This document shows positions 43,783 to 52,041 of a stretch of 64,000 nt of DNA, piece after piece. This DNA comes from Micropruina sonneratiae (lineage in GTDB: Bacteria; Actinomycetota; Actinomycetes; Propionibacteriales; Propionibacteriaceae). The notes below the pieces were generated by a model. It saw only the letters and a list, made by a program, of their open reading frames with translations, searched no databases and was not told where the DNA came from. The translations under genes were made by a program, and so were the position numbers. Each line of letters begins with the position of its first letter. The first letter of the stretch is position 1. Location: NCBI RefSeq assembly GCF_025972045.1, contig NZ_JAPDHX010000004.1, positions 62,001 through 126,000 of the forward strand, given 5' to 3'.

Positions 43783-43909
43783 GTGCCTCGACTACCCAAT
43801 CATGAGTCGTTCGGCGACCGAGCCCGGACGCCCGCGGCGTGGCCTCGGGGCATCCTTCTCTGAGTCGACGACCAGGTTCGGGCGCCTGTTCGCGGGACCG
43901 CCCGCCGAT

Positions 43910-43939
43910 TTCACCGCCACCGTGACCGACTGTTATAGT
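43910..43939 (+). promoter_or_regulatory. Promoter of the tRNA-Asp/tRNA-Phe unit
   Basis: TTCACC (43910-43915) and TATAGT (43934-43939) with an 18-bp spacer. A hairpin CCGGTCG-GAAA-CGACCGG (43947-43964) follows, just before tRNA-Asp, probably in the 5' leader processed by RNase P. Confidence 0.55.
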
Positions 43940-43977
43940 TTCGAAGCCGGTCGGAAACGACCGGTGAGGCCTGTCAA

Positions 43978-44051
43978 GGCCCCGTGGCGCAGTTGGTTAG
44001 CGCGCCGCCCTGTCACGGCGGAGGTCGCGGGTTCGAGTCCCGTCGGGGTCG
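43978..44051 (+). tRNA. tRNA-Asp (anticodon GTC)
   Basis: Cloverleaf with acceptor GGCCCCG/CGGGGTC, anticodon loop CTGTCAC with GTC, T loop TTCGAGT. The discriminator is G and no CCA is encoded (CT follows). Confidence 0.95.
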
Positions 44052-44073
44052 CTGAGCGAGAGATCGCTCTACT

Positions 44074-44150
44074 GGCCAGGTAGCTCAGCTGGTAGCAGCG
44101 TTCGCCTGAAAAGTGAAAGGTCACCGGTTCGATCCCGGTCCTGGCCACCA
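44074..44150 (+). tRNA. tRNA-Phe (anticodon GAA), CCA encoded
   Basis: Acceptor GGCCAGG/CCTGGCC, anticodon loop CTGAAAA with GAA, T loop TTCGATC, 3' ACCA. It lies 22 bp after tRNA-Asp, so the two are co-transcribed. Confidence 0.95.
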
Positions 44151-44195
44151 AAACCCCTAGTCAGAGGCATATTTTGAGCCTTTGGCTAGGGGTTT
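44151..44195 (+). terminator. Terminator after tRNA-Phe
   Basis: AAACCCCTAG (44151-44160) pairs perfectly with CTAGGGGTTT (44186-44195); inner bases also pair partly (GAGGC with GCCTTT). It directly follows the tRNA CCA end. Confidence 0.7.
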
Positions 44196-44318
44196 CAAGG
44201 TGTCGCCCAAGAGTGAAAGGCGTTGCCGCCGGGCTGGCGTACCGCCAGCATCCGATACTGGATCCTTCCTTGTGGCTGGCCTGATCGCCGGCGCTCTTGA
44301 AACCCTGCCGTTAGAACG

Positions 44319-44345
44319 TGTCGTATTGACGTTGGGCCGTTCGTT
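44319..44345 (+). promoter_or_regulatory. Candidate ECF-type promoter of the DGPF/sigma operon
   Basis: TGTCGT (44319-44324) and CGTT (44342-44345), 17 bp apart, lie about 50 bp upstream of the first DGPF gene. ECF42 sigma factors are reported to recognise a TGTCGA-like -35 and a CG-rich -10, so autoregulation would fit. The match is short. Confidence 0.35.
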
Positions 44346-44396
44346 GACCTGGTGAGGGACGGCCACCGGGGCCGTCCGACACGTGAGGAGCTGAGC

Positions 44397-44789
44397 ATGA
44401 CCGAGTACGTCATCCTCTTTAACGGCGAGTGGGTGCCCCCGCACACACTCGAGCAACTGCAGGAGAAGTCGCGCCGCAGTCGCGAGGTGATCGACGACAT
44501 GGCCGCAGCAGGGGTGCTGGTCTACGCCAACGGCGGCATCGACACCTCCACGGCGGCGTTCAGCGTGGTGGCCGCCGACGGCGACCTGGTCTTCACCGAC
44601 GGGCCGTACGTCGAGACCAAGGAGCATGTGGGCGGGTTCACCGTCGTCGAGGTGCCGGACGACGCGGCCGCCCGCTACTGGGCCGGGCGTCTGGCCACGG
44701 CGTTGGAGTGGCCGCAGGAGGTGCACCCGTTCGGGGCCCGCTTCGAGGTCCCCGAGCGGTTCCGGGTCGCGGCTGGAGAGGGTGAGTGA
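44397..44789 (+). CDS. YCII-related (DGPF) domain protein
   Basis: 130 residues from ATG 44397 with GAGGAG upstream. The family motif appears as VFTDGPYVETKEHVGGFTVVEV, preceded by EYVILFNGEWV, the first strand of the dimeric ferredoxin-like YCII fold. It is the first of two DGPF genes followed by an ECF42 sigma gene, the standard arrangement of that group. Biochemical role unknown; a partner of the sigma factor is the usual inference. Confidence 0.9.
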   Translation: MTEYVILFNGEWVPPHTLEQLQEKSRRSREVIDDMAAAGVLVYANGGIDTSTAAFSVVAADGDLVFTDGPYVETKEHVGGFTVVEVPDDAAARYWAGRLATALEWPQEVHPFGARFEVPERFRVAAGEGE

Positions 44790-44790
44790 G

Positions 44791-45174
44791 ATGCCCCGCT
44801 ACCTGATGAGCGTCTTCGGCTCACCCGAGCCCGGTCCGGACTCCCCCACAATGACCCGGGAGGAGAAACTGCAGTCCTTCGCCGACACCGGCGCGTTCAA
44901 CGACAAGCTCGAGCGTGAGGGCCACTTCGTCTTCGCTGACGGGCTCGCGTCCGCCCTCACCGCGACCACGGTGGACGGCCGGGGCGACCAGCCAGTGATC
45001 ACCGACGGGCCCTACCTGGAGACGAAGGAGTACATCGGCGGCTTCTGGGTGATTGATGTGCCCGACCTCGATGTCGCCCTCACGCTGGCTGCGGAGGCCT
45101 CCCACGCCTGCCGCGAGATCGTCGAGGTGCGTCCCTTCCAAACTGAGGCGGACATCGAGGCGATGCTGGCGTGA
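44791..45174 (+). CDS. YCII-related (DGPF) domain protein, second copy
   Basis: 127 residues from ATG 44791, one base after the first copy's stop. It reads PRYLMSVFGSPEPG and later VITDGPYLETKEYIGGFWVIDV, the full DGPF signature, ending EVRPFQTEADIEAMLA. It overlaps the sigma gene start (GTGA). Two tandem DGPF proteins suggest a heterodimer. Confidence 0.92.
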   Translation: MPRYLMSVFGSPEPGPDSPTMTREEKLQSFADTGAFNDKLEREGHFVFADGLASALTATTVDGRGDQPVITDGPYLETKEYIGGFWVIDVPDLDVALTLAAEASHACREIVEVRPFQTEADIEAMLA

Positions 45175-46403
45175 CCGACGCCAGCGAGGCGCTGGCCCGC
45201 GCCCACCGTGACGAGTGGGCCCGGGTGGTAGCCGGGCTGGCACGCCGCTTCGGTCTCGATGTCGCCGAGGATGCGGCGGCCGAGGCCTTTGCGACCGCAG
45301 TGGAACGATGGCCGTCCGACGGCGTCCCTGCAAACCCTGGCGGCTGGCTGGTCACCACCGCGACGCGCAAGGCCATCGACCGGCTGCGGCGCGACGCCCA
45401 GCGGTCGGCCAAGTATGAGGCAGCCCTGATGATCACCGATGACTCCCCTCCCCCCGAGACCGGGCCGATCGAGGACGACCGGCTCCGGCTGGTTTTCACC
45501 TGCTGCCACCCGGCGCTGGCCATGCAGGCCAGGGTGGCACTCACGCTGCGGATGTTGGGCGGGCTCACTGTGGCCGAGATCGCCCGCGCCTTCCTCGTTG
45601 CCGAGACCACGATGGGCCAGCGGATCACCCGCGCGAAGGCCAAGATCCAAGCCGCCCACATTCCCTACCGGGTGCCCGACGAGAACGATCTGCGACTGAG
45701 GCTGGCCGGGGTGTTGGCGGTGGTCTACCTGATATTCAACGAGGGATACCTGACCAGCTCCGGTTCGGACCCCTTACGTGTCGACCTCAGCGATGAGGCG
45801 ATCCGGCTCGGACGGCTGCTGCATACGTTGCTGCCCTTGGACGGCGAGGTGACGGGTCTGCTCTCCCTGATGCTGCTGACCGACGCTCGCCGGGCCGCCC
45901 GGGTGTCGGCCACCGGCGAACTGGTCACGCTGCAGGACCAGGACCGTGGCGCCTGGGACCGGGCGATGATCGAGGAAGGCCAGACCCTGGTGCGCGAGCG
46001 GCTGGCCTCGGGCGCTCCGCTCGGTCGCCTCCAGGTGCTCGCCGCGATGAATGTCGTCCACACCTCAGCACCCACCGCCCGGGACACGGACTGGTCTCAG
46101 ATTGTCGCGCTCTACGACCGGCTGGCCGCGATCGACCCGTCCCCGATCGTACGGCTCAACCGGGCGGTCGCCCTCGCCGAGGTGGACGGCCCCGGCGTCG
46201 CCCTGGCCGAGGTCGGCCGGCTCGCGTCCACCTTGGACAGCTACCACCTGCTGCACGCAACCCGCGCCGAACTGCTGCGCCGGTTGGGACGCAGCACCGA
46301 GGCCAGGGCCGCCTACGACCGTGCGCTCGCCCTCACCGCCAACCCTGCCGAGCAACTCCACCTCGCCCGCCGCCGCGCCCAACTGCCCTCCAGAACATCC
46401 TGA
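45171..46403 (+). CDS. ECF42-type RNA polymerase sigma factor with C-terminal TPR extension
   Basis: 410 residues from GTG 45171. Sigma-2 is at about 10-80 (RFGLDVAEDAAAEAFATAV), sigma-4 at about 115-165 (TLRMLGGLTVAEIARAFLV; MGQRITRAKAKI), then a 230-residue DUF6596/TPR-like extension (VVYLIFNEGYLTSSG; HLLHATRAELLRRLGRSTEA) that replaces an anti-sigma factor in this group. FTCCHPAL is a family marker. Transcribed with two DGPF genes. Confidence 0.93.
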   Translation: MTDASEALARAHRDEWARVVAGLARRFGLDVAEDAAAEAFATAVERWPSDGVPANPGGWLVTTATRKAIDRLRRDAQRSAKYEAALMITDDSPPPETGPIEDDRLRLVFTCCHPALAMQARVALTLRMLGGLTVAEIARAFLVAETTMGQRITRAKAKIQAAHIPYRVPDENDLRLRLAGVLAVVYLIFNEGYLTSSGSDPLRVDLSDEAIRLGRLLHTLLPLDGEVTGLLSLMLLTDARRAARVSATGELVTLQDQDRGAWDRAMIEEGQTLVRERLASGAPLGRLQVLAAMNVVHTSAPTARDTDWSQIVALYDRLAAIDPSPIVRLNRAVALAEVDGPGVALAEVGRLASTLDSYHLLHATRAELLRRLGRSTEARAAYDRALALTANPAEQLHLARRRAQLPSRTS

Positions 46404-46515
46404 TCGAGCATGAGCATGAGGTTGAGGGTGAAGACCCGGCTCAGCACTCGGACCGCCCGGCTCGGTGTTGATCGAGATGGGCATGTGGTTCCGCTCGTGA
46501 GTAAGTGGGCGCGAT

Positions 46516-46529
46516 GAGAGCACTCTCAC
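46516..46529. promoter_or_regulatory. Operator copy 1 (TGAGAG-N2-CTCTCA) before the kinase operon
   Basis: Perfect 6-bp arms with spacer CA, 46 bp upstream of the kinase ATG. The same palindrome precedes two exported-protein genes at 49127 and 50914, so it is the likely binding site of the adjacent response regulator and implies autoregulation. Confidence 0.7.
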
Positions 46530-46574
46530 CGGCGGCCCACCTCCCTGCCAGAGCCCGTTTGACACAATGTGCGC

Positions 46575-48065
46575 ATGCCCGACGCCCCGCCGACCCAGCC
46601 GGCGACTCGGCCGGTCACGGGACGCCGGACCTGGCTGCCCGCACTGCGCACCGTGCGGGCTCGGGTGATCGCGGCCGTCCTGGCGCTGACGGCCCTGGCG
46701 CTGGCCATCGCCGGGCTGACGGCCTTCACCCTCGAACAGGCCCTCGCCGAGCGCCGGGTTCAGGGCTATCTGAACCGCGGGGTCGACGAGTTCCGCGTTC
46801 TGGCCGACCAGGGCGTCGACCCCACCACCGGATTGGAGTTCACCAACCCCGGGGACCTGATCCGTACCGCCATGCAGCGGCACGTGCTGGCCTCCAACGA
46901 GGGCGAACTCGGCATCGTCGAGGGCAACATCGTGTGGACGGCGCCCGAGGGCGTCACGTTCCGTCCCGAGGTCGACGTCGACTTCGTCACCACCGTGATG
47001 CCGCTCGCGACCCTCGACCACGTCACCCTCGGCCGACTTTCCACCCCCTACGCCGACAACTTCTACGCCGTCGTCCCGGTCCACTTCCCCACCCAGAGCG
47101 GCGCGCTGGTGCAGGTGTTCGACATGCGCGCCGAGCAGGACGCCCTCAACGAGACCTATGCGACGTACGCACTGGTGGCGCTCGGGTCGCTGGCCGTGGT
47201 CGGCTTCCTGATCTGGCTGTTGGTCGGACGCCTGTTGCAGCCGATCAGGCTCCTGCGCACCACCGCCGAGGACATCACCGAACATGACCTGACCCGGCGC
47301 ATCCCCGTCCACGGCAACGACGACCTGTCGGCCCTGACCCGCACCGTGAACGCCATGCTCGACCGGCTCGACGGCGCCATGAACAGCCAACGCCAACTGC
47401 TGGACGACGTGGGCCACGAACTGCGGACGCCCGTCACCATCGTCCGCGGCCATCTGGAACTGATGGACGCCGAAGACTCCGAGGACGTCCGCGCCACCCG
47501 CACCCTGGCCCTGGACGAACTGGACCGGATGGGCCGGCTGGTCGACGACCTGGTCACCCTCGCCAATGCCGAGCGCGCCGACTTCATCCAGCCCCGACCC
47601 ACCGACATCGGACGCCTCACCGACGAGACCCTCGAGAAGGCCCGGGGGTTGGCCGCCCGACGCTGGCTGCTCGACGACCTGGCCGACGTCGAGGCGGTGC
47701 TCGATCCCCAACGGGTGGCGCAGGCGTGGCTGCAGCTGGCGTCCAACGCCGTGAAGTACTCCCCCGACGACACCCCGATCGCGCTCGGCAGCGCGGTCCG
47801 CGGCAGTGAGTTGTGGCTGTGGGTGCGCGACCGCGGCATGGGCATCTCCGCCGAGGAACGAGAAGTGGTGCTGGCCCGGTTCGGACGCGGTTCGCAGGCC
47901 GCGCTGCGGGTCGACGGCGCCGGCCTGGGGCTGGCCATCGTCGACAAGATCGTCACCGGCCACGCCGGCCGGGTCGACATCGATTCCGCCCCCGGCGCGG
48001 GCAGCACGATTTCCCTGGTGTTGCCGCTGCAGCCGGCCGGCCAGGCCCTGGAGACCATCGCGTGA
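46575..48065 (+). CDS. Sensor histidine kinase (OmpR/EnvZ class)
   Basis: 496 residues from ATG 46575 (GTG 46569 is possible). TM1 (VIAAVLALTALALAIAGLTAF) is near 31-51, an extracytoplasmic sensor of about 145 residues follows, and TM2 (ALVALGSLAVVGFLIWLLVG) is near 199-218. A HAMP domain comes next, then the H-box DDVGHELRTPVTIV with the phospho-His at about 281, an N-box LQLASNAVKYSPDD and G-boxes DRGMGIS and GAGLGLAIV. It phosphorylates the regulator encoded 13 bp downstream. A TGAGAG-N2-CTCTCA site lies just upstream. The signal is unknown, probably envelope-related. Confidence 0.95.
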   Translation: MPDAPPTQPATRPVTGRRTWLPALRTVRARVIAAVLALTALALAIAGLTAFTLEQALAERRVQGYLNRGVDEFRVLADQGVDPTTGLEFTNPGDLIRTAMQRHVLASNEGELGIVEGNIVWTAPEGVTFRPEVDVDFVTTVMPLATLDHVTLGRLSTPYADNFYAVVPVHFPTQSGALVQVFDMRAEQDALNETYATYALVALGSLAVVGFLIWLLVGRLLQPIRLLRTTAEDITEHDLTRRIPVHGNDDLSALTRTVNAMLDRLDGAMNSQRQLLDDVGHELRTPVTIVRGHLELMDAEDSEDVRATRTLALDELDRMGRLVDDLVTLANAERADFIQPRPTDIGRLTDETLEKARGLAARRWLLDDLADVEAVLDPQRVAQAWLQLASNAVKYSPDDTPIALGSAVRGSELWLWVRDRGMGISAEEREVVLARFGRGSQAALRVDGAGLGLAIVDKIVTGHAGRVDIDSAPGAGSTISLVLPLQPAGQALETIA

Positions 48066-48078
48066 GGAAGGCAGGCCC

Positions 48079-48744
48079 GTGAGCCAGATCCTGATCATCG
48101 AGGACGAACCCCGCATCGCCGCCTTCGTGGCCAAGGGCCTCAAGTCCGCGGGGCACACCGCCCACGTCGAGGCGAGCGGGGTGACCGGCGGGCAACTCGC
48201 CGTCTCCGGAGACTTCGATCTGGTCATCCTCGATGTCGGGCTGCCCGACATCGACGGCTTCGAGGTGCTCAACCGGCTGCGCGGGCAGGGCGTGACGATC
48301 CCGGTGATCATGCTGACCGCGCGCTCGTCGGTGACCGACACCGTCGCCGGGCTCGAGGGCGGCGCCGACGACTACATGGCCAAGCCGTTCAGCTTCGAGG
48401 AGCTGCTGGCCCGGGTGCGGCTGCGGCTGCGCGGTGCGGACGCCGGGGCGGCGTCCTCGTCCACGACGCTCAGCCACCGCGACCTGAGCCTCGACCTGCG
48501 CACCCGCCGTGCCACGGTGGACGGCCGCGAGGTCGACCTGTCGGCGCGCGAGTTCACGCTGGCTGAGGCGTTCCTGACCAACCCCGGCCAGGTGCTCAGC
48601 CGTGAGCAACTGCTCTCCAGTGTGTGGGGCTACGACTTCGACCCGGGCTCGAACGTGGTCGACGTGTATGTGCGGTACCTGCGGCGCAAGCTCGGCGCGG
48701 ACCGGTTCGAGACGGTCCGCGGCATGGGGTACCGGCTGGTCTGA
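48079..48744 (+). CDS. OmpR/PhoB-family response regulator
   Basis: 221 residues from GTG 48079 with GAGGAAGGCAG upstream. Receiver: acidic pocket IIEDEP, phospho-acceptor D52 in VILDVGLPDIDGF, T in VIMLTARSS, K in YMAKPFSFEE. C-terminal winged helix at about 125-221 (DLSAREFTLAEAFLTNPGQVL; GSNVVDVYVRYLRRKLG; VRGMGYRLV). Partner of the upstream kinase; probable ligand of the three TGAGAG-N2-CTCTCA palindromes in this region. Confidence 0.95.
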   Translation: MSQILIIEDEPRIAAFVAKGLKSAGHTAHVEASGVTGGQLAVSGDFDLVILDVGLPDIDGFEVLNRLRGQGVTIPVIMLTARSSVTDTVAGLEGGADDYMAKPFSFEELLARVRLRLRGADAGAASSSTTLSHRDLSLDLRTRRATVDGREVDLSAREFTLAEAFLTNPGQVLSREQLLSSVWGYDFDPGSNVVDVYVRYLRRKLGADRFETVRGMGYRLV

Positions 48745-48745
48745 C

Positions 48746-49081
48746 CTACGGGGTGTCGGCCGACTCCGGCGAGTCGGGACTGGCGACCGACTTGGGGCTG
48801 GCGATGGAGACCTTCTTCGGCCTGTCCGGCGTGCCGGCGCTGTCGCTCGCGGCCGGGGCGGCCGTGACATCGGCCTTCTTGCCGGAGCTGCCCGTGCTGG
48901 TCAGGTCTGCGCCCGCGCCGGAGGGCGGAGCACTCACCTGCGTGCTGGGCCGGGCAGCGTCGATCACCACCGCGGGACCACCGGCCTGGACCTGCGGATC
49001 GCCGCCGGCGCACCCGCTGCCGAGCAAGGCGAACCCGAGCGCTCCGGTGACCAGCCAGCGCCGGTTCGTCGACCTCTCCAT
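48746..49081 (-). CDS. Small lipoprotein of the two-component regulon
   Basis: 111 residues from ATG 49081; upstream in-frame starts would cross the operator. The signal is NRRWLVTGALGFALLGSGCAGG with lipobox GSGC; the mature part is Ala/Ser/Pro/Lys-rich and disordered. Its signal shares W-x-VTGALG with the exported protein at 50421-50834, and both have the palindrome upstream. It converges with the regulator gene with a 1-bp gap. Probably a cell-envelope target of the system. Confidence 0.75.
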   Translation of the reverse strand: MERSTNRRWLVTGALGFALLGSGCAGGDPQVQAGGPAVVIDAARPSTQVSAPPSGAGADLTSTGSSGKKADVTAAPAASDSAGTPDRPKKVSIASPKSVASPDSPESADTP

Positions 49082-49126
49082 GGGTTGAGTCCACCCGATG
49101 GTGATGAGGTTCACAAGAAGGGCGGA

Positions 49127-49140
49127 TGAGAGTTCTCTCA
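49127..49140. promoter_or_regulatory. Operator copy 2 (TGAGAG-N2-CTCTCA) before the lipoprotein gene
   Basis: Spacer TT; the palindrome extends to GATGAGAG-TT-CTCTCATC. It lies 46 bp upstream of the lipoprotein ATG, the same distance as copy 1 from the kinase gene, which argues for a common promoter geometry. Confidence 0.72.
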
Positions 49141-49157
49141 TCGACCGGCTGCCCCGC

Positions 49158-50333
49158 TCAGCCCAACGCCTGCCGGGCGCGCACCAGCCAGGCCCGGGCC
49201 AGGTCGAGCCGGGCCAGGGCCGTGGGCGTCTCGGCGCCGGATACCAGGCTGAGGATCACCGCGGCCGTGCGGGCACGCAGGGACGCAGGGTGCACCGTGG
49301 CCTCGAACTCGGTGCGCCAGGCCTCGACCACCTCGCCGACCCGCGCGTAGTGGTCGGGCGACAGGTTGGGCAGCACCGCGACGTGGCCGAGCAGGCAGGC
49401 CAGGTCGTCGTCGCGGCGTCCCGGTCCGACCGAGTCGACGTCGATCACCGACGTCGCCCGCGCCGCGACGGTGAAGATGTTGGCCTCGTAGTAGTCGCCG
49501 TGGGTGGGCACGGTCGGCCCGACCGGCGCATGCCTCAGCACCTGGGCGATCTCGGCCGCCAGCGCCTGGATCTCGTCGCGCTGATCGGGCAGGACGGCGA
49601 CCGCCCCGGCGGCATGGAAGTCGATCCGGTCGCTCCACGAGTCCCGCCGGGGAAACCGCACAGCCTCGTGCGGCAGGGCGTCCAGCAGGTCGATCAGGGA
49701 CTTCGGCGTGGGCAGGTGGCTGGGGTCGTCCGGCCAGGCCACCAGGGCGTGCGCAAGGGACTGGCCCTCGGCGACGGCGCTGATCACCACACCCGGCTCG
49801 GGCTGCCCGATCACCGCGGGGGCGATGCCGGCCGCGTGCAGCAACCGCTGGCGTTGCGCGAGCGGCTCGGCCTTCTCGGGCCGCAGCACCTTGACGAACG
49901 CCGGACGCCGCCCGCGCGCGGCCAGCACGGCGCGGCGCAACGGTCGATAGGCCAGCATCTCCAACTCGACCGGCGCACCGAGCCACCCGCCGACCACGCT
50001 CGCATCGCACGCCGACGGCAGGCCGGCCAGCTTCGGGTCCGCCGGATGCCGCCAGGCCCGCACCACCAGGTCGTTGTGAACCAGGGTGGCGACGCCCTCG
50101 GTGACCGCGACGGTGGTCAGGCCGAGCCATTCCTCGGTGGGCGACTCCGCCGAGGGCAGGTCGTACCAAATCTGGTAGATCGCGCTGACGTCGGCGCCCG
50201 GACGGTGATGGACGCGGTCGAGGGAGAACCTGAACCCCGGCAACCGGACGCCGGGGTCACCGGTCAGCGCCAGCTGCAGCACCTCTCCAGCTTCGGCCGA
50301 GGTCATCAGGGCCAACGCGCGGTCGATTGTCAC
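49158..50333 (-). CDS. Phosphotransferase of the APH (aminoglycoside/choline kinase-like) family
   Basis: 391 residues from GTG 50333. The kinase-fold C-lobe has the Brenner motif THGDYYEANIF (HGDxxxxN) and the metal-binding VIDVDSVGPGRRDDDLACLL. The N-lobe includes FVKVLRPEKAEPLAQRQRLL with the ATP lysine. A 130-residue N-terminal addition precedes it. The substrate is unknown; no resistance context is evident. It shares an ancestral fold with the fructosamine-kinase-like gene at 50995. Confidence 0.88.
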   Translation of the reverse strand: MTIDRALALMTSAEAGEVLQLALTGDPGVRLPGFRFSLDRVHHRPGADVSAIYQIWYDLPSAESPTEEWLGLTTVAVTEGVATLVHNDLVVRAWRHPADPKLAGLPSACDASVVGGWLGAPVELEMLAYRPLRRAVLAARGRRPAFVKVLRPEKAEPLAQRQRLLHAAGIAPAVIGQPEPGVVISAVAEGQSLAHALVAWPDDPSHLPTPKSLIDLLDALPHEAVRFPRRDSWSDRIDFHAAGAVAVLPDQRDEIQALAAEIAQVLRHAPVGPTVPTHGDYYEANIFTVAARATSVIDVDSVGPGRRDDDLACLLGHVAVLPNLSPDHYARVGEVVEAWRTEFEATVHPASLRARTAAVILSLVSGAETPTALARLDLARAWLVRARQALG

Positions 50334-50365
50334 CAGGTCCTCCTCGAACTTTCCCCAAGCATGCC

Positions 50366-50390
50366 GGATGCCCGCGCTGGGCGGGCATCC
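50366..50390. terminator. Hairpin after the small exported protein gene
   Basis: GGATGCCCG-N7-CGGGCATCC, a perfect 9-bp stem between the stop of the exported-protein gene (50421) and the phosphotransferase start (50333). No U-run follows, as is common for actinobacterial terminators. Confidence 0.55.
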
Positions 50391-50420
50391 GAAGCTTTGC
50401 GGCCCCAGCGCTTCGGCCGG

Positions 50421-50834
50421 TCAGTTGCCGCTGTCGGCCGAGGGGGCCGAGGCGGGGCTGTTCGGCGTGTTGGGCGAGGCCGGGGTGTTGGGCGAGACCG
50501 GCGAGTTCGGGGTGTTGGCCGAGGCCGGCGAAACGGGCGAGTTGGGAGTGTTGGGGGTGTTCGCCGAGACCGGAGAGGCCGGCGTGTTGGCGGTGGCCGC
50601 CGACGCAGTGGTCGGGGCGGTGATGGCCGTGTTCGCGGTGGCCGTCGAGGGCGCCGTGACGGCGTTCGGGGCGGCCTGCGCGGTCACCTGCTCGCCGACG
50701 ACCGCGGTCGCCGCGAGTCCGGTGCTGCTGAGGCTCGTCTGGCTCTCGGCGAACGCGGCTGCGGCGCCGGAGAAGGTGGTGATGCCGAGCGCGCCGGTGA
50801 CGATCCAGGCGGCGGTGGTCTTCTGGAGCTTCAT
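50421..50834 (-). CDS. Small exported Asn/Ser/Pro-repeat protein of the two-component regulon
   Basis: 137 residues from ATG 50834 (after GAAAGGGA). Signal KLQKTTAAWIVTGALGITTFSGAAAAFAES with an AFA cleavage site. The mature C-terminal half is a short-period repeat of (A/S)NTPNSPVSP units, giving a disordered, heavily S/T/P/N surface chain. The signal resembles that of the lipoprotein at 48746. Operator copy 3 lies 80 bp upstream. Confidence 0.75.
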   Translation of the reverse strand: MKLQKTTAAWIVTGALGITTFSGAAAAFAESQTSLSSTGLAATAVVGEQVTAQAAPNAVTAPSTATANTAITAPTTASAATANTPASPVSANTPNTPNSPVSPASANTPNSPVSPNTPASPNTPNSPASAPSADSGN

Positions 50835-50913
50835 GATGGGTCCCTTTCGTGGACTGGGTTGCTCTGTGCCCACTACTGAACCAACCCGCGGTGAAGAGAA
50901 GCGGAGAGGGGCA

Positions 50914-50927
50914 TGAGAGAGCTCTCA
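50914..50927. promoter_or_regulatory. Operator copy 3 (TGAGAG-N2-CTCTCA)
   Basis: Spacer AG; the whole reads CATGAGAGAGCTCTCACC. It lies between the exported-protein gene (start 50834, minus) and the fructosamine-kinase-like gene (start 50995, plus), 80 and 68 bp away, so it could act on either. Confidence 0.68.
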
Positions 50928-50994
50928 CCCGCCACGAAAGTAGCGTTGACAAGCTGTTCCAGCAGGGTGCGGGGGCTGACATAGGCTCGGCGCT

Positions 50995-51741
50995 ATGGCA
51001 GTGGGGACCTTCACCAAGACCCGTCGCGGCGCTCCCGAGGGCTTCTTCGCGGCCGAGGCGGCCGGGCTGCGCTGGTTGGCGGACGCCCACGGCGTCCGGA
51101 TCGCGCGGGTGCACGAGGTGTCCCGCGACCAGCTGGTGATCGACCGGGTCGAGCCCGCTTCGGCGTCCCCCGCCGCCGCCGAGGAGTTCGGACGCCTGCT
51201 CGCCCGCACCCACGACGCCGGCGCGGCCCACTTCGGCGTAGGTCCGGACGACGGCCCCGGCGTCGGCTGGATCGGCGACGCGCCGCTGCTGCTTCGCAGC
51301 CAGGCGCCCGCCTCGTGGGGCGGCTGGTACGCGCAGGATCGTTGCGCCTTCCACGCCGAGCGGGCCGGGCTGGCCGATCCCGCACTCGAGCGGGTGTTCA
51401 CCCGACTGGCCGCGGGTGAGTTCGACGACATGGCGCCCCCGGCGCGCCTGCACGGCGACCTGTGGAGCGGCAACGTCCTGTGGTCGCCGGACGGAGTGGT
51501 GCTGATCGACCCGGCGGCCCATGGCGGTCACCGGCTCACCGACCTGGCGATGCTCGCCCTGTTCGGGACGCCCCAGCTGTCACGCATCCACGCCGCGTAC
51601 GCCGAGGCGTCCGAGTGGTTACCCGACGGGTGGTCCGACCTGATCGGCCTGCACCAGTTGCACCCACTGCTGGTGCACGCGGACCTGTTCGGTGGATCGT
51701 ACGCTCGGCAGGCCGTCGAGGTCGCCCGTCGCTACGCCTGA
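50995..51741 (+). CDS. Fructosamine kinase family protein
   Basis: 248 residues. FTKTRRGAPEGFFAAEAAGLRWL is the family N-lobe, LHGDLWSGNVLWSPDG the HGDxWxxN catalytic loop, and VLIDPAAHGGHRLTDLAML the metal-binding DPA-x-x-G-x-R/H-E/D-motif. Such kinases phosphorylate ketoamines for deglycation. The usual length is about 250-290, so it is slightly short at the front. It is divergent from the exported-protein gene. Confidence 0.92.
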   Translation: MAVGTFTKTRRGAPEGFFAAEAAGLRWLADAHGVRIARVHEVSRDQLVIDRVEPASASPAAAEEFGRLLARTHDAGAAHFGVGPDDGPGVGWIGDAPLLLRSQAPASWGGWYAQDRCAFHAERAGLADPALERVFTRLAAGEFDDMAPPARLHGDLWSGNVLWSPDGVVLIDPAAHGGHRLTDLAMLALFGTPQLSRIHAAYAEASEWLPDGWSDLIGLHQLHPLLVHADLFGGSYARQAVEVARRYA

Positions 51742-51813
51742 CGAGTGCCCCCTACGCCTTCGGGCAGCCAGGACGGCGGGCACCCAGGCCCGTGGTGGAG
51801 AGAGTGCGTGCCG

Positions 51814-52041
51814 TCAGCCGAAACGGCGGGCGTCGCCCTCGCCGTCTTCGGCGTAGCGGCTCGCCAGTTCGGCGTAGGGGTCGTCCTCTTCGTCCTCGGC
51901 CTCGTCGACGCTCGTCTCGGCCTCGGAATAGCTGTCGCCCCGGAGTTCACGCTCGAGCGAACTGAAGTCGGTATCGAAGGAACGGTACTTGAGATCGCGA
52001 GCAACTCGTGTTTGCTTCGCCTTGGCACGGCCGCGCCCCAT
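51814..52041 (-). CDS. DUF3073 family protein
   Basis: 75 residues: MGRGRAKAKQTRVARDLKYR is the fixed DUF3073 start, followed by a long acidic tail (SVDEAEDEEDDPYAELASRYAED). The family is actinobacterial and regularly found next to purM, as here. Basic head and acidic tail suggest nucleic-acid or ribosome association, but no function is known. Confidence 0.92.
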   Translation of the reverse strand: MGRGRAKAKQTRVARDLKYRSFDTDFSSLERELRGDSYSEAETSVDEAEDEEDDPYAELASRYAEDGEGDARRFG

